DNA of 64,000 nucleotides from Eutreptiella sp. 'Long Island Sound 2002' (lineage: Eukaryota; Euglenozoa; Euglenophyceae; Eutreptiales; Eutreptiaceae): the NCBI GenBank assembly GCA_964036045.1, contig OZ038402.1, positions 8,386,971 to 8,450,970 on the forward strand, read 5' to 3'. Below, one piece after another: positions 10,537 through 20,824 of this stretch. The position numbers and the translations under genes were made by a program. Numbering within the stretch: the stretch's first letter is position 1; each line of letters opens with the position of its first letter. The notes beneath the pieces were generated by a model, which was given only the letters and a program-made list of their open reading frames with translations, ran no database searches and was not told the DNA's origin.

Positions 10537-11901
10537 GGAGCCCACGTTCATCCTCGAAAATAAGTACTCCAAGTCGCACACATACTCAGAAATTCGCGCA
10601 GCGGATGGAAAGTCCGGGAGCATAGGTAGCTCCTCGATCTGTGTGCGTACGCTGAGGTCAGTCTCATAGACTGGGAATGTTTTCTCCAACCTCAGGAGTA
10701 CCTCTGCCCAAGTAGAACAGGTTTTCACAATCTGTTTGACCTGTTTTTGCAAAAATTCCTTTTTGCATGAGCGTTTTAGCAATGAACATTTGGTGGCCAC
10801 ATCCACATGGGATTGGCCAGTCAACAAAAGGAACTCTGCAAATTCTTCTGCCCATTCAGGCAGATTTTTGGGGTCGAGCTCCGGCAGTTCCAGCTGGATG
10901 TTCGCCTGGGCAATTGGTCTGCCCGTCTTCCCACCACCCGGAGTTAGGCCTGTAGGCGACACGCCGGCAAGAGGGGCCAGGGCTGACAGTCCTCTTCTCT
11001 CACTCTCTGTGACAGGCACGTCCTGTAGATCAGCCATAGGCACTGTCCTGGCACGGGGGTGAAAGGGGCTGGGGCAGGTGACCTTAGGCAACAGCCTTGA
11101 GACCCTTGATCTCTTGAGATCTTCGGCCAGGGTACTCAGCCCTGGAGAGAGAGAGGGCAACTCAGGCTTGGGTAAGGGTTCAGCAATACCCAGCTTTGCC
11201 TTAATGGCCTCTGATAGGGCCGTCACATCTGGATCTTCTGATCCAGACAGGAGTTTGGCCAACAGCTCGGCCGTGTGATCCAGGGCTCCGTAGGTTGGCC
11301 TTGGATGATGTTGTTCTTCGACTCGTGTTGGGCCCACTTCGAGAGCCCTTGGGGTTGGATAACATGGTCTTGGATACTCAGGTCTTGTTCGTCTTGGCAG
11401 GGATGCAGTGGACGGAGGACCCGAGTGCGCGTAGGACCCTAGGTCTGTACGAGGTATGGATCCATGTACAGCCAGTGGCTCCTCTCCATCTTTCCCACGG
11501 ATGGATTTGTAGTAATCCTGATGTAGGATGTACTCATCCATCTTCTGCTTCAGCTCCTCATGCTCCTCAGGTCCTTCAATGGCAGTTGAGGATGAAGCTG
11601 GACAATTTGATCTTGATACTGAAGCAGCCACACGTCTGTGGAGGTGACTGAAGCTGTCTCCACCGTGTGCTGCTAAGGCCTCGGTTGTCAGGCCTTTATT
11701 CTCTTCCGCCCTTCTGCGTTCTGGATCTCCTTGGGACCCAGATGCGCCACTGAGATGATGTGGAGCTCGGTGTGGTGGTTCACTCATTGGGTGGGCCATG
11801 CTGCCCATTTGTACTTGGACAGTTCGGATAGGCCAGGTCCTGACGCTTGGCGTGGACATGATGAACTTGTTGTTGAGCTTTTGTTCTGCACTTCTTCTCA
11901 T
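10534..11901 (-). CDS. gag: Element A Gag
   Basis: 455 codons from an ATG 40 nt inside the 5' LTR. The N-terminal half is low-complexity, Ser/Pro/Arg-rich and acidic. The C-terminal ~130 residues, from NIQLELPELDPKNLPEWAEE to the end, have the helix-rich character of a Ty3-type capsid (EFAEFLLLTGQ..., YVCDLEYLFSRM). There is no zinc knuckle here; it lies at the start of pol, so the nucleocapsid would be made only in the readthrough product. Gag should form the particle that packages the element RNA. Identification rests on position and capsid-like character rather than a diagnostic motif. Confidence 0.8.
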   Translation of the reverse strand: MRRSAEQKLNNKFIMSTPSVRTWPIRTVQVQMGSMAHPMSEPPHRAPHHLSGASGSQGDPERRRAEENKGLTTEALAAHGGDSFSHLHRRVAASVSRSNCPASSSTAIEGPEEHEELKQKMDEYILHQDYYKSIRGKDGEEPLAVHGSIPRTDLGSYAHSGPPSTASLPRRTRPEYPRPCYPTPRALEVGPTRVEEQHHPRPTYGALDHTAELLAKLLSGSEDPDVTALSEAIKAKLGIAEPLPKPELPSLSPGLSTLAEDLKRSRVSRLLPKVTCPSPFHPRARTVPMADLQDVPVTESERRGLSALAPLAGVSPTGLTPGGGKTGRPIAQANIQLELPELDPKNLPEWAEEFAEFLLLTGQSHVDVATKCSLLKRSCKKEFLQKQVKQIVKTCSTWAEVLLRLEKTFPVYETDLSVRTQIEELPMLPDFPSAARISEYVCDLEYLFSRMNVGS

Positions 11902-11941
11902 GGTCGGTTCAAAAGGTCACAAGGGACTGTCTCTGCTACCG

Positions 11942-12650
11942 GAAAGATGTCCTTGAATTATGCCCTAGATATTTGGATGTAGTCCTGCAGGTTTTGTAGT
12001 TGGAAACCCCAAACAAAGCAGCAAGTAGAGCAAGGACAGGATGTGGATCGAATCAATGATTGGTTTTGGAATCCAGTGTAACACAGAAGGGCTGCAGATA
12101 GACAAAGCAGGTTTATGCACATAGATTCAATCACAAATGGATAATACAAAAGGTTTTATATGAAAATTGGTCTGACTCTTGCCTCAGAGGTTGCAATAGG
12201 CACTTCATGTGCACTCTTTTTGGTGAAATGGTGCTGGTTAGGACTGAGGGGCATGGATGTCAGGACCACACAGAAAATGACTTGGCCAAGCAACTGAATT
12301 CAGAAACAGTTACAAAGTAGGACCACAATAAGTGGTAGAAACAATTGAGTATAGGGGTCTTGGGGTGGGAGACCACTAGGCTTAACCTCCAAGGCCAACA
12401 AGCATGAAATGCCTGATTTATTTTGGTATGTCCTCCATGAAGGAAGGTACCTCCGCTCAGTTGAGTGGTAGGGGTGAACTTCATGGGGGGGGCTAGGGTC
12501 ACAACCCTAGTTACTTTGAGAAAGTGTACTTTAGGCAGCAAAGGAGAGATAAAAACACTTAAGTTTGTCTTAGCATCAACAAAGGGTTTTAAGGGGGCTT
12601 GGCCTGGATCAAGCCCTCCAAGGAGGACATGGCAGTGACTTTTTCTTACT
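11942..12650 (-). repeat. Element A 5' LTR
   Basis: 709 bp, matching 1451-2160. On the element strand the interior begins CGGTAGCAGAGACAG directly after it. This is 9/12 identical to the common initiator-Met tRNA primer site TGGTATCAGAGC, so a tRNA primer is possible but not certain. Confidence 0.92.
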
Positions 12651-13691
12651 ACCGAAGTACCAGCGTTGCGATACAGCGCCGATGGAGGCACAGGGAGACT
12701 CATGAAGTATCAGTGTTGCGCTACAGCGCCGATGGAAGCACAAGGAGACTCGCACAGTACCAGCGCTGCGCTAGCGCTGCGCTACAGCGCTGAGAGAGAC
12801 CTGAAGTACCAGCGGCGCTACCGCGCTGAGAGAGACCTGAAGTACCAGCGCTGCGCTACAGCGCTGAAAGAGGACTGAAGTACCAGCGCTGATGGATGCG
12901 TGGACCGTAGCAGTGCTTTATGGACGAAGGCTGACCGGGGAAGGAGGCCAGGCTCGTGAGCAAAGTGCAGCGCCAGCGTTCCGGCGAATACCGCCTTGAG
13001 GCTTGTCTACGCCGTCTGCAGGGGCCAGGGTCGCGACACAGCGGATGACCACCTCCTTTTCTGGCGAGATTACGCATTCTAAATGAGGCAGATGACAAAA
13101 TGAGTTTGTCACTGAGGCGCTGACAGCCTCGGTGACGTTGGTCTTTGCTATATATACATCGAGTATAAATGCACCTTTGCCCTGGTTTGTCTTGGTGGAG
13201 CCTCTTCCGTTGTATAGTAAAGGCACCAGGACATCAGGGCAAAGGTGCCACGAACGGCGGGGTGTGAGACTGCTGGGCGGGTGGTAGACTGCAGTGTGTG
13301 TGTGTGATTGCCTAGTTGAGGCTTCACCCACTGGCGGGCAGGTGCATGGCTGGTGGGGTGCTGTGTGTGGTTGTGGGTACGCGTAAGGGTCAGCCTCTAC
13401 GACAGGGGTGGTGGGGGAAACGGTCCAGGTAGGATGTATGCAAGGGGTGTTGTCGAGCAAGAGTAGCTCCCTTCTAGCCCCAATAAGTATCCCCCAGAAG
13501 CCGGACGCCTTTGGTGCCCAGGCCAGCAAAGACTCCACTATCTAGACTGCAGCTCTGCAAGCAAGCATGCAGCCGCAGCCCGCCCCATCGCCCCAAGTTA
13601 TGCCTTTTGTAGGTTTTGTTGCCCAGGCCAGCCATTGGTTTTGGCTTTATATCAGACTCTCCACGCTGCGTGTAGTGTCTTATGAGGGGAG
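12651..13691 (+). other. Element C interior, right part: tandem array then unknown sequence
   Basis: The array of about 36-bp units resumes here (12651-12900). The remaining ~790 bp has no Gag or Pol motif. A 206-codon open frame runs antisense to element C (12918-13538, minus), with a plausible folded-protein stretch (HLECVISPEKEVVIRCVATL) but no family I recognise; it could be a captured host fragment or chance. The purine tract GAGGGGAG ends the interior just before the 3' LTR. Confidence 0.55.
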
Positions 13692-14254
13692 TGTAATAGG
13701 CCGGCCTCGGCAACTAGGACAGGGCTGCAGGAGCCCTGCCGCGATCGCGCATTCGCGCGTCGCAGACGCAAATGCCAGAGTGGAATCAGAACAGAGAAAG
13801 AAAGAGAGAAGCTCTGTGTTACGTTATTTTGTGGTTGCTTATTTATTATTAATTCTGTGCTTGGCAATCTTTTGGTTGTTGTAGATATGTTGCATGGAGG
13901 GGTGCCAAAGTCCCCAAACTGCCCACGCTCGTGACGCCGGCAGTGACCGCTCAGGCAAGCAAGGGACTCCGTGCTGAACAACGACAATGGAGATCAAAAC
14001 TGCTTGGTGCTTATGAAGGTGCAGGGTTTGCGTGCGGGATGTGTAGATCAGTGCATGCACAGCGCAAAGTACAAGGAGTGCAGAACAAGCAGGATCCAAG
14101 GAGTGCAGAACAAGCAAGGAAAAGCAGCAACCACTAAGGGGAACGAACGTCAAAGGTTTTGAGAGTTTGAGGTTACAAGAGTTTGAGTAAACAAGGAGAA
14201 CGGGTTTTGGAGAAATCGCAAGAGTTTTGGGTTACCTCCGCCGAATGCCTTACA
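13692..14254 (+). repeat. Element C 3' LTR
   Basis: 563 bp, starting TGTAATAGG and ending CCTTACA, followed by the duplicated target GCAGG (14255-14259). Confidence 0.93.
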
Positions 14255-16710
14255 GCAGGAGACCATGCAGTACCTCGGGTTTGACGTTGGCTATGGGTGG
14301 TTGACCCCAGCGGCCTCCAAGGCCCAACCCCTGATGGATGCTAAGGTCCGACATGAAGACCCCAAGAAAGGACTTCATGATGTGCGCAGTTTCGTTGGGG
14401 CGTGCAACTTCTATCGCCGCCATATCAAAAACTTCACCTACACCAGCGCCATTCTGACGGACTTGATCAAGAAGAGTACTACTTGGCGCTGGGGCCCACA
14501 AGAGCAACAAGCGTTTGACGAGCTCAAAGACAAGGTGGCCAACGCTAAGTGCTTGGGCGTGCCTAAGGCACAAGGGGAGATTATCCTGGTGACCGACGCC
14601 AGCAATGTGGGCGGTAGTGGAACGTTGTTCCCATGGCAAGCACTGGAGAAGGAGGAGTTCGACTCGGCCATTTCCCAATTGGGGGACGGAAGGTCTCAAC
14701 CGAGATGGAACCCTCAAGCACAGCTACCCTGACGACAAGTGGGTCCTAGTACCTCTGGGTCACTGGAACTGGAAGTGGAACCAGGCCAGGGGGAACTACT
14801 CCACGTATGAGCAGGAATTGCTCGCGGGTATGCTAGTGCTATCCTTACAAGCACGACTGTTGGGGAGTAACCCTGTGGTCTGGCTGTGCGACCAAGAACC
14901 GGTCCGCAGTTTCCAGAAGGGCCCCCCACCTGAGAAGGCCAAGCTACGGCGCTGGTGGACCTACCTCAGTCAACTACGGCTGACGGTACACCATATCCAG
15001 GGAGTGAAGAACGAGTGTGCAGACTACATCAGCCGCAACAACTTCGACGCCCTGATTGGTGCCCGGTCTGAAGCGCTGGCTAAGGAGGCGTTCAGCCGTA
15101 TGGACGTCCACTTGAACCTCAACATGACGATGATATGCCCCCTGGATGGACTACAACAATCGGAGTACCTGAAGGAGTCTGGGGATATCTACAAGCGCCT
15201 GGAGAAACGCCTTGAACCCCTCCTGGTCAACCAAGATCAGTGGAAGAGGGACAAGAGCTACCTCTGGCACGAGGACCGCATCGTGGTGCCTAGTGACAGA
15301 GTCCCAGCACTGCTGAAGTGGACCCATGAGTCCAGCGGTCATGTGCGGGCTGACCGTACCCTGAGGCTGTTCAAGCAGTGGTTCCACACTACGTGGACTG
15401 ACAACCAACTGCGGAAAGCCCTCCAGCCTATCCTGGACAAGTGCCCGTGCAGGTCCTGTAAACCAGGGGATATCAGGGACAGAGGTCTCTACTCGACCCT
15501 GCCCATCCCTCACTGTGCTAACAGTGTTCTATACGTGGACTACACGGAGATGCCGAAGTTTGGGGGCTATGACTTCGCCCTCGTGGTAACCTGTGGGTTG
15601 ACCAGGTTTACCAGGGTGTTCCCCTGTACCAAGCACATTACCGGGGAGGAGACTATCAAGATACTCCTGGAGGAGTGGTTCTGTGTCTATGGGGCGCCCA
15701 AGGAGATCAACTCCGATGAGGACGTACGAGTACGCTCAGATACTGGCTGGTACAAGAGGGTCCTGAGATCCCTCAATGTCCAGGTGTCTACGGGGATTCC
15801 CTACTCGCACACGAGCAACCCCCTATGTGAGCGACAGATCCGTGTCCTCAAGGAGAATGTAAGGATATGGTGCAAAACTGAACGCACCAGAGACTGGGTG
15901 AGACTACTCCCCGTCATATCCTTGATGATGAACTCCCAAGAGAGTTCAGCTACTGGCTACTCGCCCCATGAGCTATTCCTAGGGCGCCCGGCATGGTTCC
16001 TACATGCCCCCTATCCAGAGGACACCCATTCTTCTGTGGGTGAATGGGTCCAAGAGCAACAAGCGAGTGTGGACAAGGCCAAGGCTATGCTCCAGAGAGT
16101 GAGGGAGCGTCAGTGGAACAAGAAGAACAAGCACCAAGTACCGGCCACCTACCAAGAAGGGGACTGGGTGCTGGTGCACCACAGTCGACTGCCCGCCTGG
16201 CCACGCTCTACCAGCGATGACCCATACTTCGGGCCGTACAAGATTCTATCAGTGGATGGACACCGTATCACCGTGCGCTGTTCTCCCCGTCTAGGGGGGA
16301 CCCTGGTGTGCGCTGCTCAACACCTGAAGCGCTACTATGATCCTGAAGACCTCTGTGGGGAGGAGTGGGAGCTGAACGACGAGGAAATTGCCGCCCTAGA
16401 CCTGCAAGGGGCTGCCAGCCCTGTGGAAGTTGAAGGGGAACTCCCCGACATGAACGCCGAGGAGATGGCTAAGGAGGGCTTCTACCTGGTGAAATCTGTT
16501 GTACGCCACCGCTATTGCCAGGGTTGGCACTTCCTCACCCTCAGGGAAGGGTTTGGAGTCGAAGAGGCCACCTGGGAGCCCTTCTCTGCGTTTGTTCTAC
16601 CTGAGGGACGCCTAAACTCAGTCCTGGTTGACTACTTGTCCCAGAACAACCTTGTCGAGTTGCTGAGGCTCGCTGAGACGCTTGCCTCCGAGACTAAAGC
16701 TAGGGACTGA
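14255..16710 (+). pseudogene. pol: Element B pol, right part: RNase H, integrase, chromodomain
   Basis: Resumes the RT of 2-625: YLGFDVGYGW thumb, FVGACNFYRRHI connection, and RNase H with LVTDASN near 14595. A frameshift near 14690 separates this from the rest, where the frame moves from DSAISQLG to TEGLNRDGTLK. The second frame runs to a TGA at 16708-16710. It shows the RNase H remainder (YEQELLAG, WLCDQEP) and the integrase zinc site. The integrase triad is YVDYTEMP near 15534, NSDEDV near 15713 and CERQIRVLKE near 15830. A DPYFGPYKI module and a chromodomain (EEATWEPFSAF) close it. It is strongly similar to element A Pol throughout. The frameshifts and the 13.6-kb insertion make it non-functional. 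Confidence 0.94.
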
Positions 16711-19700
16711 ACCTTACCTCTAAGTGTGCTACGTATGTCTGTGTGTGTCTCACTTCTCTCCCGGGCGTGGCTCCCGGAGACCGGGCTTCGCTGATGTCGG
16801 ATCGAAGGTCCCAGTCAGGTATCGGTACCACTCCTATGACGCCCAATTTCTGTGCTGGCGCCTATCCTTGGGGGAAGACGGCAAAAGCCCTACCTACTAG
16901 AGTGGAGGGGTGGCCAAGTGTGCTAAGGGCATTCAAAACGCCCATTTTTGCTAAAGGCCAAAAGCTAACGCACTCCCCTGCCCATGAGGAAAAGCACGCG
17001 GGACAGGAGACACCACTACACTACTTCACTACACACCCTACCTACAGTGGCACCATCCTGGTGGGCGAGCACTTCTGCAACTTGCTCAAGCCCCCACTCA
17101 GGACTACCACTCCTACACGCACACTCTACTGGGTGTGGTTGAAGATCAAGTCGTGGGTCCTAAAGACCCTCCTGCGAAGAAGACAAGAGAACACAGCGCT
17201 GCTAAGCAACTGTGGCCTAACAGGGGACGCCACAACGCATTTCCCCTGCTAGGTCTTGGAGGGAAGGGGTGCTCTTGTTCACCTCCCCCCCCATGGGGGG
17301 CTCTTAATCAGGGGGCCGGGAAACGGGGCCCCGCCCCCCTCTAAAAGCAGTCCTTATGCCATTATATATGATCCGCGCCCCGAAATGAAACATATCCCAA
17401 AAGTGTACGATGCAGCGCCTCTAAATGACCGCCTCAAAGAGCTGATTCGCGCCGTCATATTTGTTCTGATCAATCATGGCTGTTTTGCAAAGATAGGACC
17501 TTTACAAGCTTTTAACTTCTTTACCAGCATCCACTAATTCCATGTAAGCTAGGGATGCGATTTAAAGGTGCACTAGCAAAGTTGAGGTGCCGAACAACAC
17601 TATATATAAGCCACAGGCCCCTAATCTGAAGGAATCTATTTGACATATGATTTATTTGCTGTGCACGCGTGCATTTTGCAGTCGCCGGCATCTGCGATTT
17701 TTCATTTTGACTGTCCAAGGTGAAATCTGGCTACAATGCACGAAATTTCGATCTAAGACCAGATTTATAAATGATTCCAAAAGCCTCGTCTTGCTGTCCA
17801 ATTGAGATACCGCCGTCATTTTGTTTTAGCACCGCTTTTCAATTTGACGATTTCCAGCGCACTCAATCGCCTTTCAAAGCTCAAAAAAAAAAAGAACACC
17901 CCCAAATTGACCAAAACTGCCCTTAATTCCGTCAAAATCCGATACAATAGGCCCGAGTTATGAATATGTCAATTGTATGCGATTTGCACCCTGTGTCGCT
18001 AATCTTGCCCAATGCACCCTCCCTGTCCTTGCGCTGCTAGCTTAGACATAAGGCAAAGGAGTGTTTTTGCGTTTGTTTGTCACCGCCCGGTTCCATTTCT
18101 GACATAGAAAGGTGACCCGAAAATGGCTCAAAACGTAATAAGGCTTTTCTTTTGATGGTGCTTCGCACCATCAAAGGAAAAACCAGACCAAGCACGAAAG
18201 ACGAAGGATTCATTTAACCTTACTTTTCCACACCCTCCACAACATATCATGTATCATTGCTTCATTGAAATTTCCTCAACATGCTCATCGTTCTTTGTTA
18301 TCTATACCTGATCATGCACGTGCATATCGTGCAATCTGAATTCGTCGTCCGACAGATACCCTTCAGAGGCGATGGCAGCCTGCACACTGCCCTTCTCCAT
18401 CTCGTGGAGCCCCCCTCCGCTTGTTCCGTGCACAGCGTGGATGTCGATGGAGTCGAACTGCCCTCGCCACTCCTGGCGGAGGTGCAGTCAATTGTGTGTG
18501 TGATCAGCGCCCTTGTTTAGCAGGGCTAGAAAAAAATGGTATGCTGCTGCACCAATCACCCTACCTGCCCACCTGTAAAGCAAAGGCCAATGAAGGGGTG
18601 TTTGCGGCTGAGGAACCAAGCCACACTCCACGTATTATACGCTTCTCAGTGTGACCTATAATACACTGTCCTCAAACACGCCCTGTCAAGCAAGCAAGCG
18701 TTAAGAGACTCCTCAGGTTCTCTTAAAGAACGTACCGAGAGGCCCTGGGTAAGCTAAACAAGGTTTACCATGCGAATTTTGCGTGGCCTACCCTTAAATG
18801 CGTGTGTGAATGCACGAGCATGCACGAGTTTGTGAACAACCTGTGCCAATCGCTGCCTAATCTTACCCACAATCACGGACTCTACCAGGGGGTGGCCCCA
18901 CCGGGGCTTACCTACCTTACCTACCGCTGGAGAGAGAGAGCAAGTGGGAACGTGAAACGAGGCGCAAGCGAAAAACGTCGCTATGCACTTGTGTGTATGT
19001 CTAATCACCCTGATCTGACCTCTAATCATCTGCAATCTTTCTAATCTAGCCCTGTATCGTTTGTTAGCGCAGCTACAAGACTCGTTCACGGAGACACGAG
19101 ACGAGCAATGTGCATGCTGCATACGAGACGAGCACACCTGTAGTTTATACCTGATTCATTGAAGTCTTTTCGTTGATTTTCGAATTCTTGGATTTTTGAT
19201 TCTTCTAACAGTGTGGGTGGAATCTGTATGTCTATTTATTAATGTGTGTCTCGTGATTTTCCAGTCTACGTGAGACATACATTTATAATCTCATTATTTC
19301 TGCATTTTCCATCGCTTCGCTAGGAGCCGCTCCTGCGCGCCGCCTTTTTATGCGTAGGAATTTCTTGATTTGAAAAATCGAGAGATGACTACAATTTTTA
19401 TAAAAATGTGCTTCTGATGCACAATTGGATTCTGCTCAGGTGTGTTGTCTTAGAAAAATTCTAGGCCGTCATTTGACGGATTTAGGTGTTGTCGCTTCGC
19501 GTTTGTTTGGATTCGTCCATAATTCTCCCATTCCTGTCTGTACAGATACCCACGCGCAGCCCCGCTGAGTAGGCCGTGTTCGGGCCGAAACGCAGCAGCC
19601 TCGAGAGACTGAGCAGAATTCAAGACCCCACCAAGGGGCAATTTAAATTTTTTAACGACTCCCTTCGCCCTAAGACAGGTCACAGGTCGCCAGCAGGTTT

Positions 19701-20035
19701 ACGAGAACCCATGCGAGTGTGTATATTGTGTCTTGCGTTGGGTTAGTGTCGCGCTGCGTCTTGGAGGGAGGAATGCACATGCACATGTTTTGGCATGCTC
19801 CCAAACTAACACAACCAAGCCACAGAAGCCCCGGCAGCGCCATGAGCGCTGAGCTTTCTGTAGGAAGAGTCACGAACAAAGCAGCAAAAAGGCGCCAGCC
19901 ATGGTGAGCGCCGGTTTTTCTGTGTGAGGGAAACTATAGGTATTTTAAAGTAGATGTGGAAACCAAGGAAAGACCAAGAAAAAATCCCTTTTTCCTGAAG
20001 GTGCGACAGTGGTGGCCACCACAGCACAAGGGGGG
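16711..20035 (+). other. Element B long 3' untranslated region
   Basis: About 2.2 kb once the insertion at 17281-18419 is removed, with blocks homologous to the element A 3' UTR. It ends in the polypurine tract AAGGGGGG just before the LTR start at 20036. No gene seen. Confidence 0.75.
17281..18419. mobile_element. 1.14-kb insertion of unknown type inside the element B 3' UTR
   Basis: The B sequence homologous to A is interrupted here, and CTTGTTC occurs at both edges (17274-17280 and 18420-18426), consistent with a 7-bp target duplication. The element A homologue is continuous across the site. The interior is AT-richer and non-coding, with G/C runs at both ends. A perfect hairpin (GATGGTGC/GCACCATC) lies near 18152-18172. 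Clear terminal inverted repeats are not visible, so the class is unknown. Confidence 0.6.
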
Positions 20036-20822
20036 AGTAAGAAAAAGTGCTTTTCCAATGCTTTGAGGCATACTCTAGTTGTATTGGAGATGCACTGAGC
20101 ACACAGGCATTTCTATCTTAGTATTGGGCCAACCAAAAGTGGTGATAACACATTTTCACCTATGGAACCAAACACCCAATCAGGATATAGCGTGGACCCC
20201 TTAATCCCCTATTAATGTGAGGCTCTTCATGTTTTCCTGAGTCGACTGAGAACTGACATAGCCAGGGCAGAGCCTATGAATTTATCTATGTTTTCTCATG
20301 AATTCTTAGCTGTCCTAGTGGTATGCACCCTAGGGGGCTGGGCACCTCTTTTTGGGAGGTCCTGGGTTCAATTCCCGGTCAGCCTAGCTAAGTAGGAAGA
20401 TCCCATGTGACATGGCAGTGACCTCATCGCCACATGCCCTGCCACCTCAGCACATATGGGACCCAAACCAAACAGTGCACATCTCCTGAGATGGCACTAT
20501 GGAGATTGAGTGACCATGGGGCAGTTTTCCAACTCTTTTTCCAAAACATTTCAGCTATCTTTGTGAATATGCAATCCGATTTGCCCTGAGTTGCAGTTTC
20601 TGTGAATATTCTTTCATCTTTCACTGTTTACACTGCAGCCCTCCATGCTTTGATCCTGATTCTCTTCCACTTGCTTATCTCTGGCTTGGGCTATCCTGGA
20701 TTGGTTGTATTTCAGCAAACAAAACATTTTACTCATCACAAACAAGCAGCAGGAAACCCTACACCGGCAGCAAGCAGCAGGAAAGGCACAAAAACAGTGT
20801 TGAAATCACTATAAAACTTTCT
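20036..20822 (+). repeat. Element B 3' LTR
   Basis: It starts AGTAAGAAAAAGTG directly after a G-run, the same unusual start as the element A LTR. It differs elsewhere and is placed by that start, by its position after the 3' UTR and by loose similarity near its end. The right boundary (ACTTTC at about 20822) is estimated by analogy with A; the left partner lies outside the window. Confidence 0.6.
20308..20386 (+). other. tRNA-like (pol III promoter-like) fragment within the element B LTR
   Basis: TCCTAGTGGTATGCACC (20313-20329) resembles an A box and GGTTCAATTCC (20365-20375) a B box. GCTG/CAGC can close the ends and the T-arm stem pairs, but the middle is too long and irregular for a normal tRNA. 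It shares CCTAGTGGT and GTCCTGGGTTCAATTCC-like stretches with the piece at 2397-2466. Confidence 0.4.
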
Positions 20823-20824
20823 CC

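Larger units (their letters stand above)
1451..12650 (-). mobile_element. Element A: near-complete Ty3/gypsy chromovirus, minus strand
   Basis: An 11.2-kb element with about 710-bp LTRs (1451-2160 and 11942-12650), gag, pol with a C-terminal chromodomain and a 2.7-kb 3' UTR. ACCGAA flanks it on both sides (1445-1450 and 12651-12656). The duplication may be ACCGAAG, because one G is ambiguous with the LTR end. LTR termini are unusual: on the element strand they start AGTAAGAAAAAG and end CATCTTTC rather than TG...CA. Gag and pol are uninterrupted except for one UAG between them, so this looks like the youngest insertion of the three-level nest. Confidence 0.93.
626..14254 (+). mobile_element. 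Element C: non-autonomous LTR retrotransposon inserted in element B, itself split by element A
   Basis: Two 563-bp direct repeats (626-1188 and 13692-14254) both begin TGTAATAGG and end GCCTTACA. They are flanked by the 5-bp duplication GCAGG (621-625 and 14255-14259). With element A removed, the interior is only about 1.3 kb and contains no Gag or Pol motif, so C must rely on enzymes supplied in trans. Plus orientation is inferred from the purine tract GAGGGGAG just before the right LTR and from a self-complementary primer site next to the left LTR. Confidence 0.93.

Noticed and set aside
20308-20386. Functional tRNA gene (a UUU-type loop can be drawn)
   Set aside because: The D-arm region is too long, the variable region is nearly absent, and only four acceptor pairs form.
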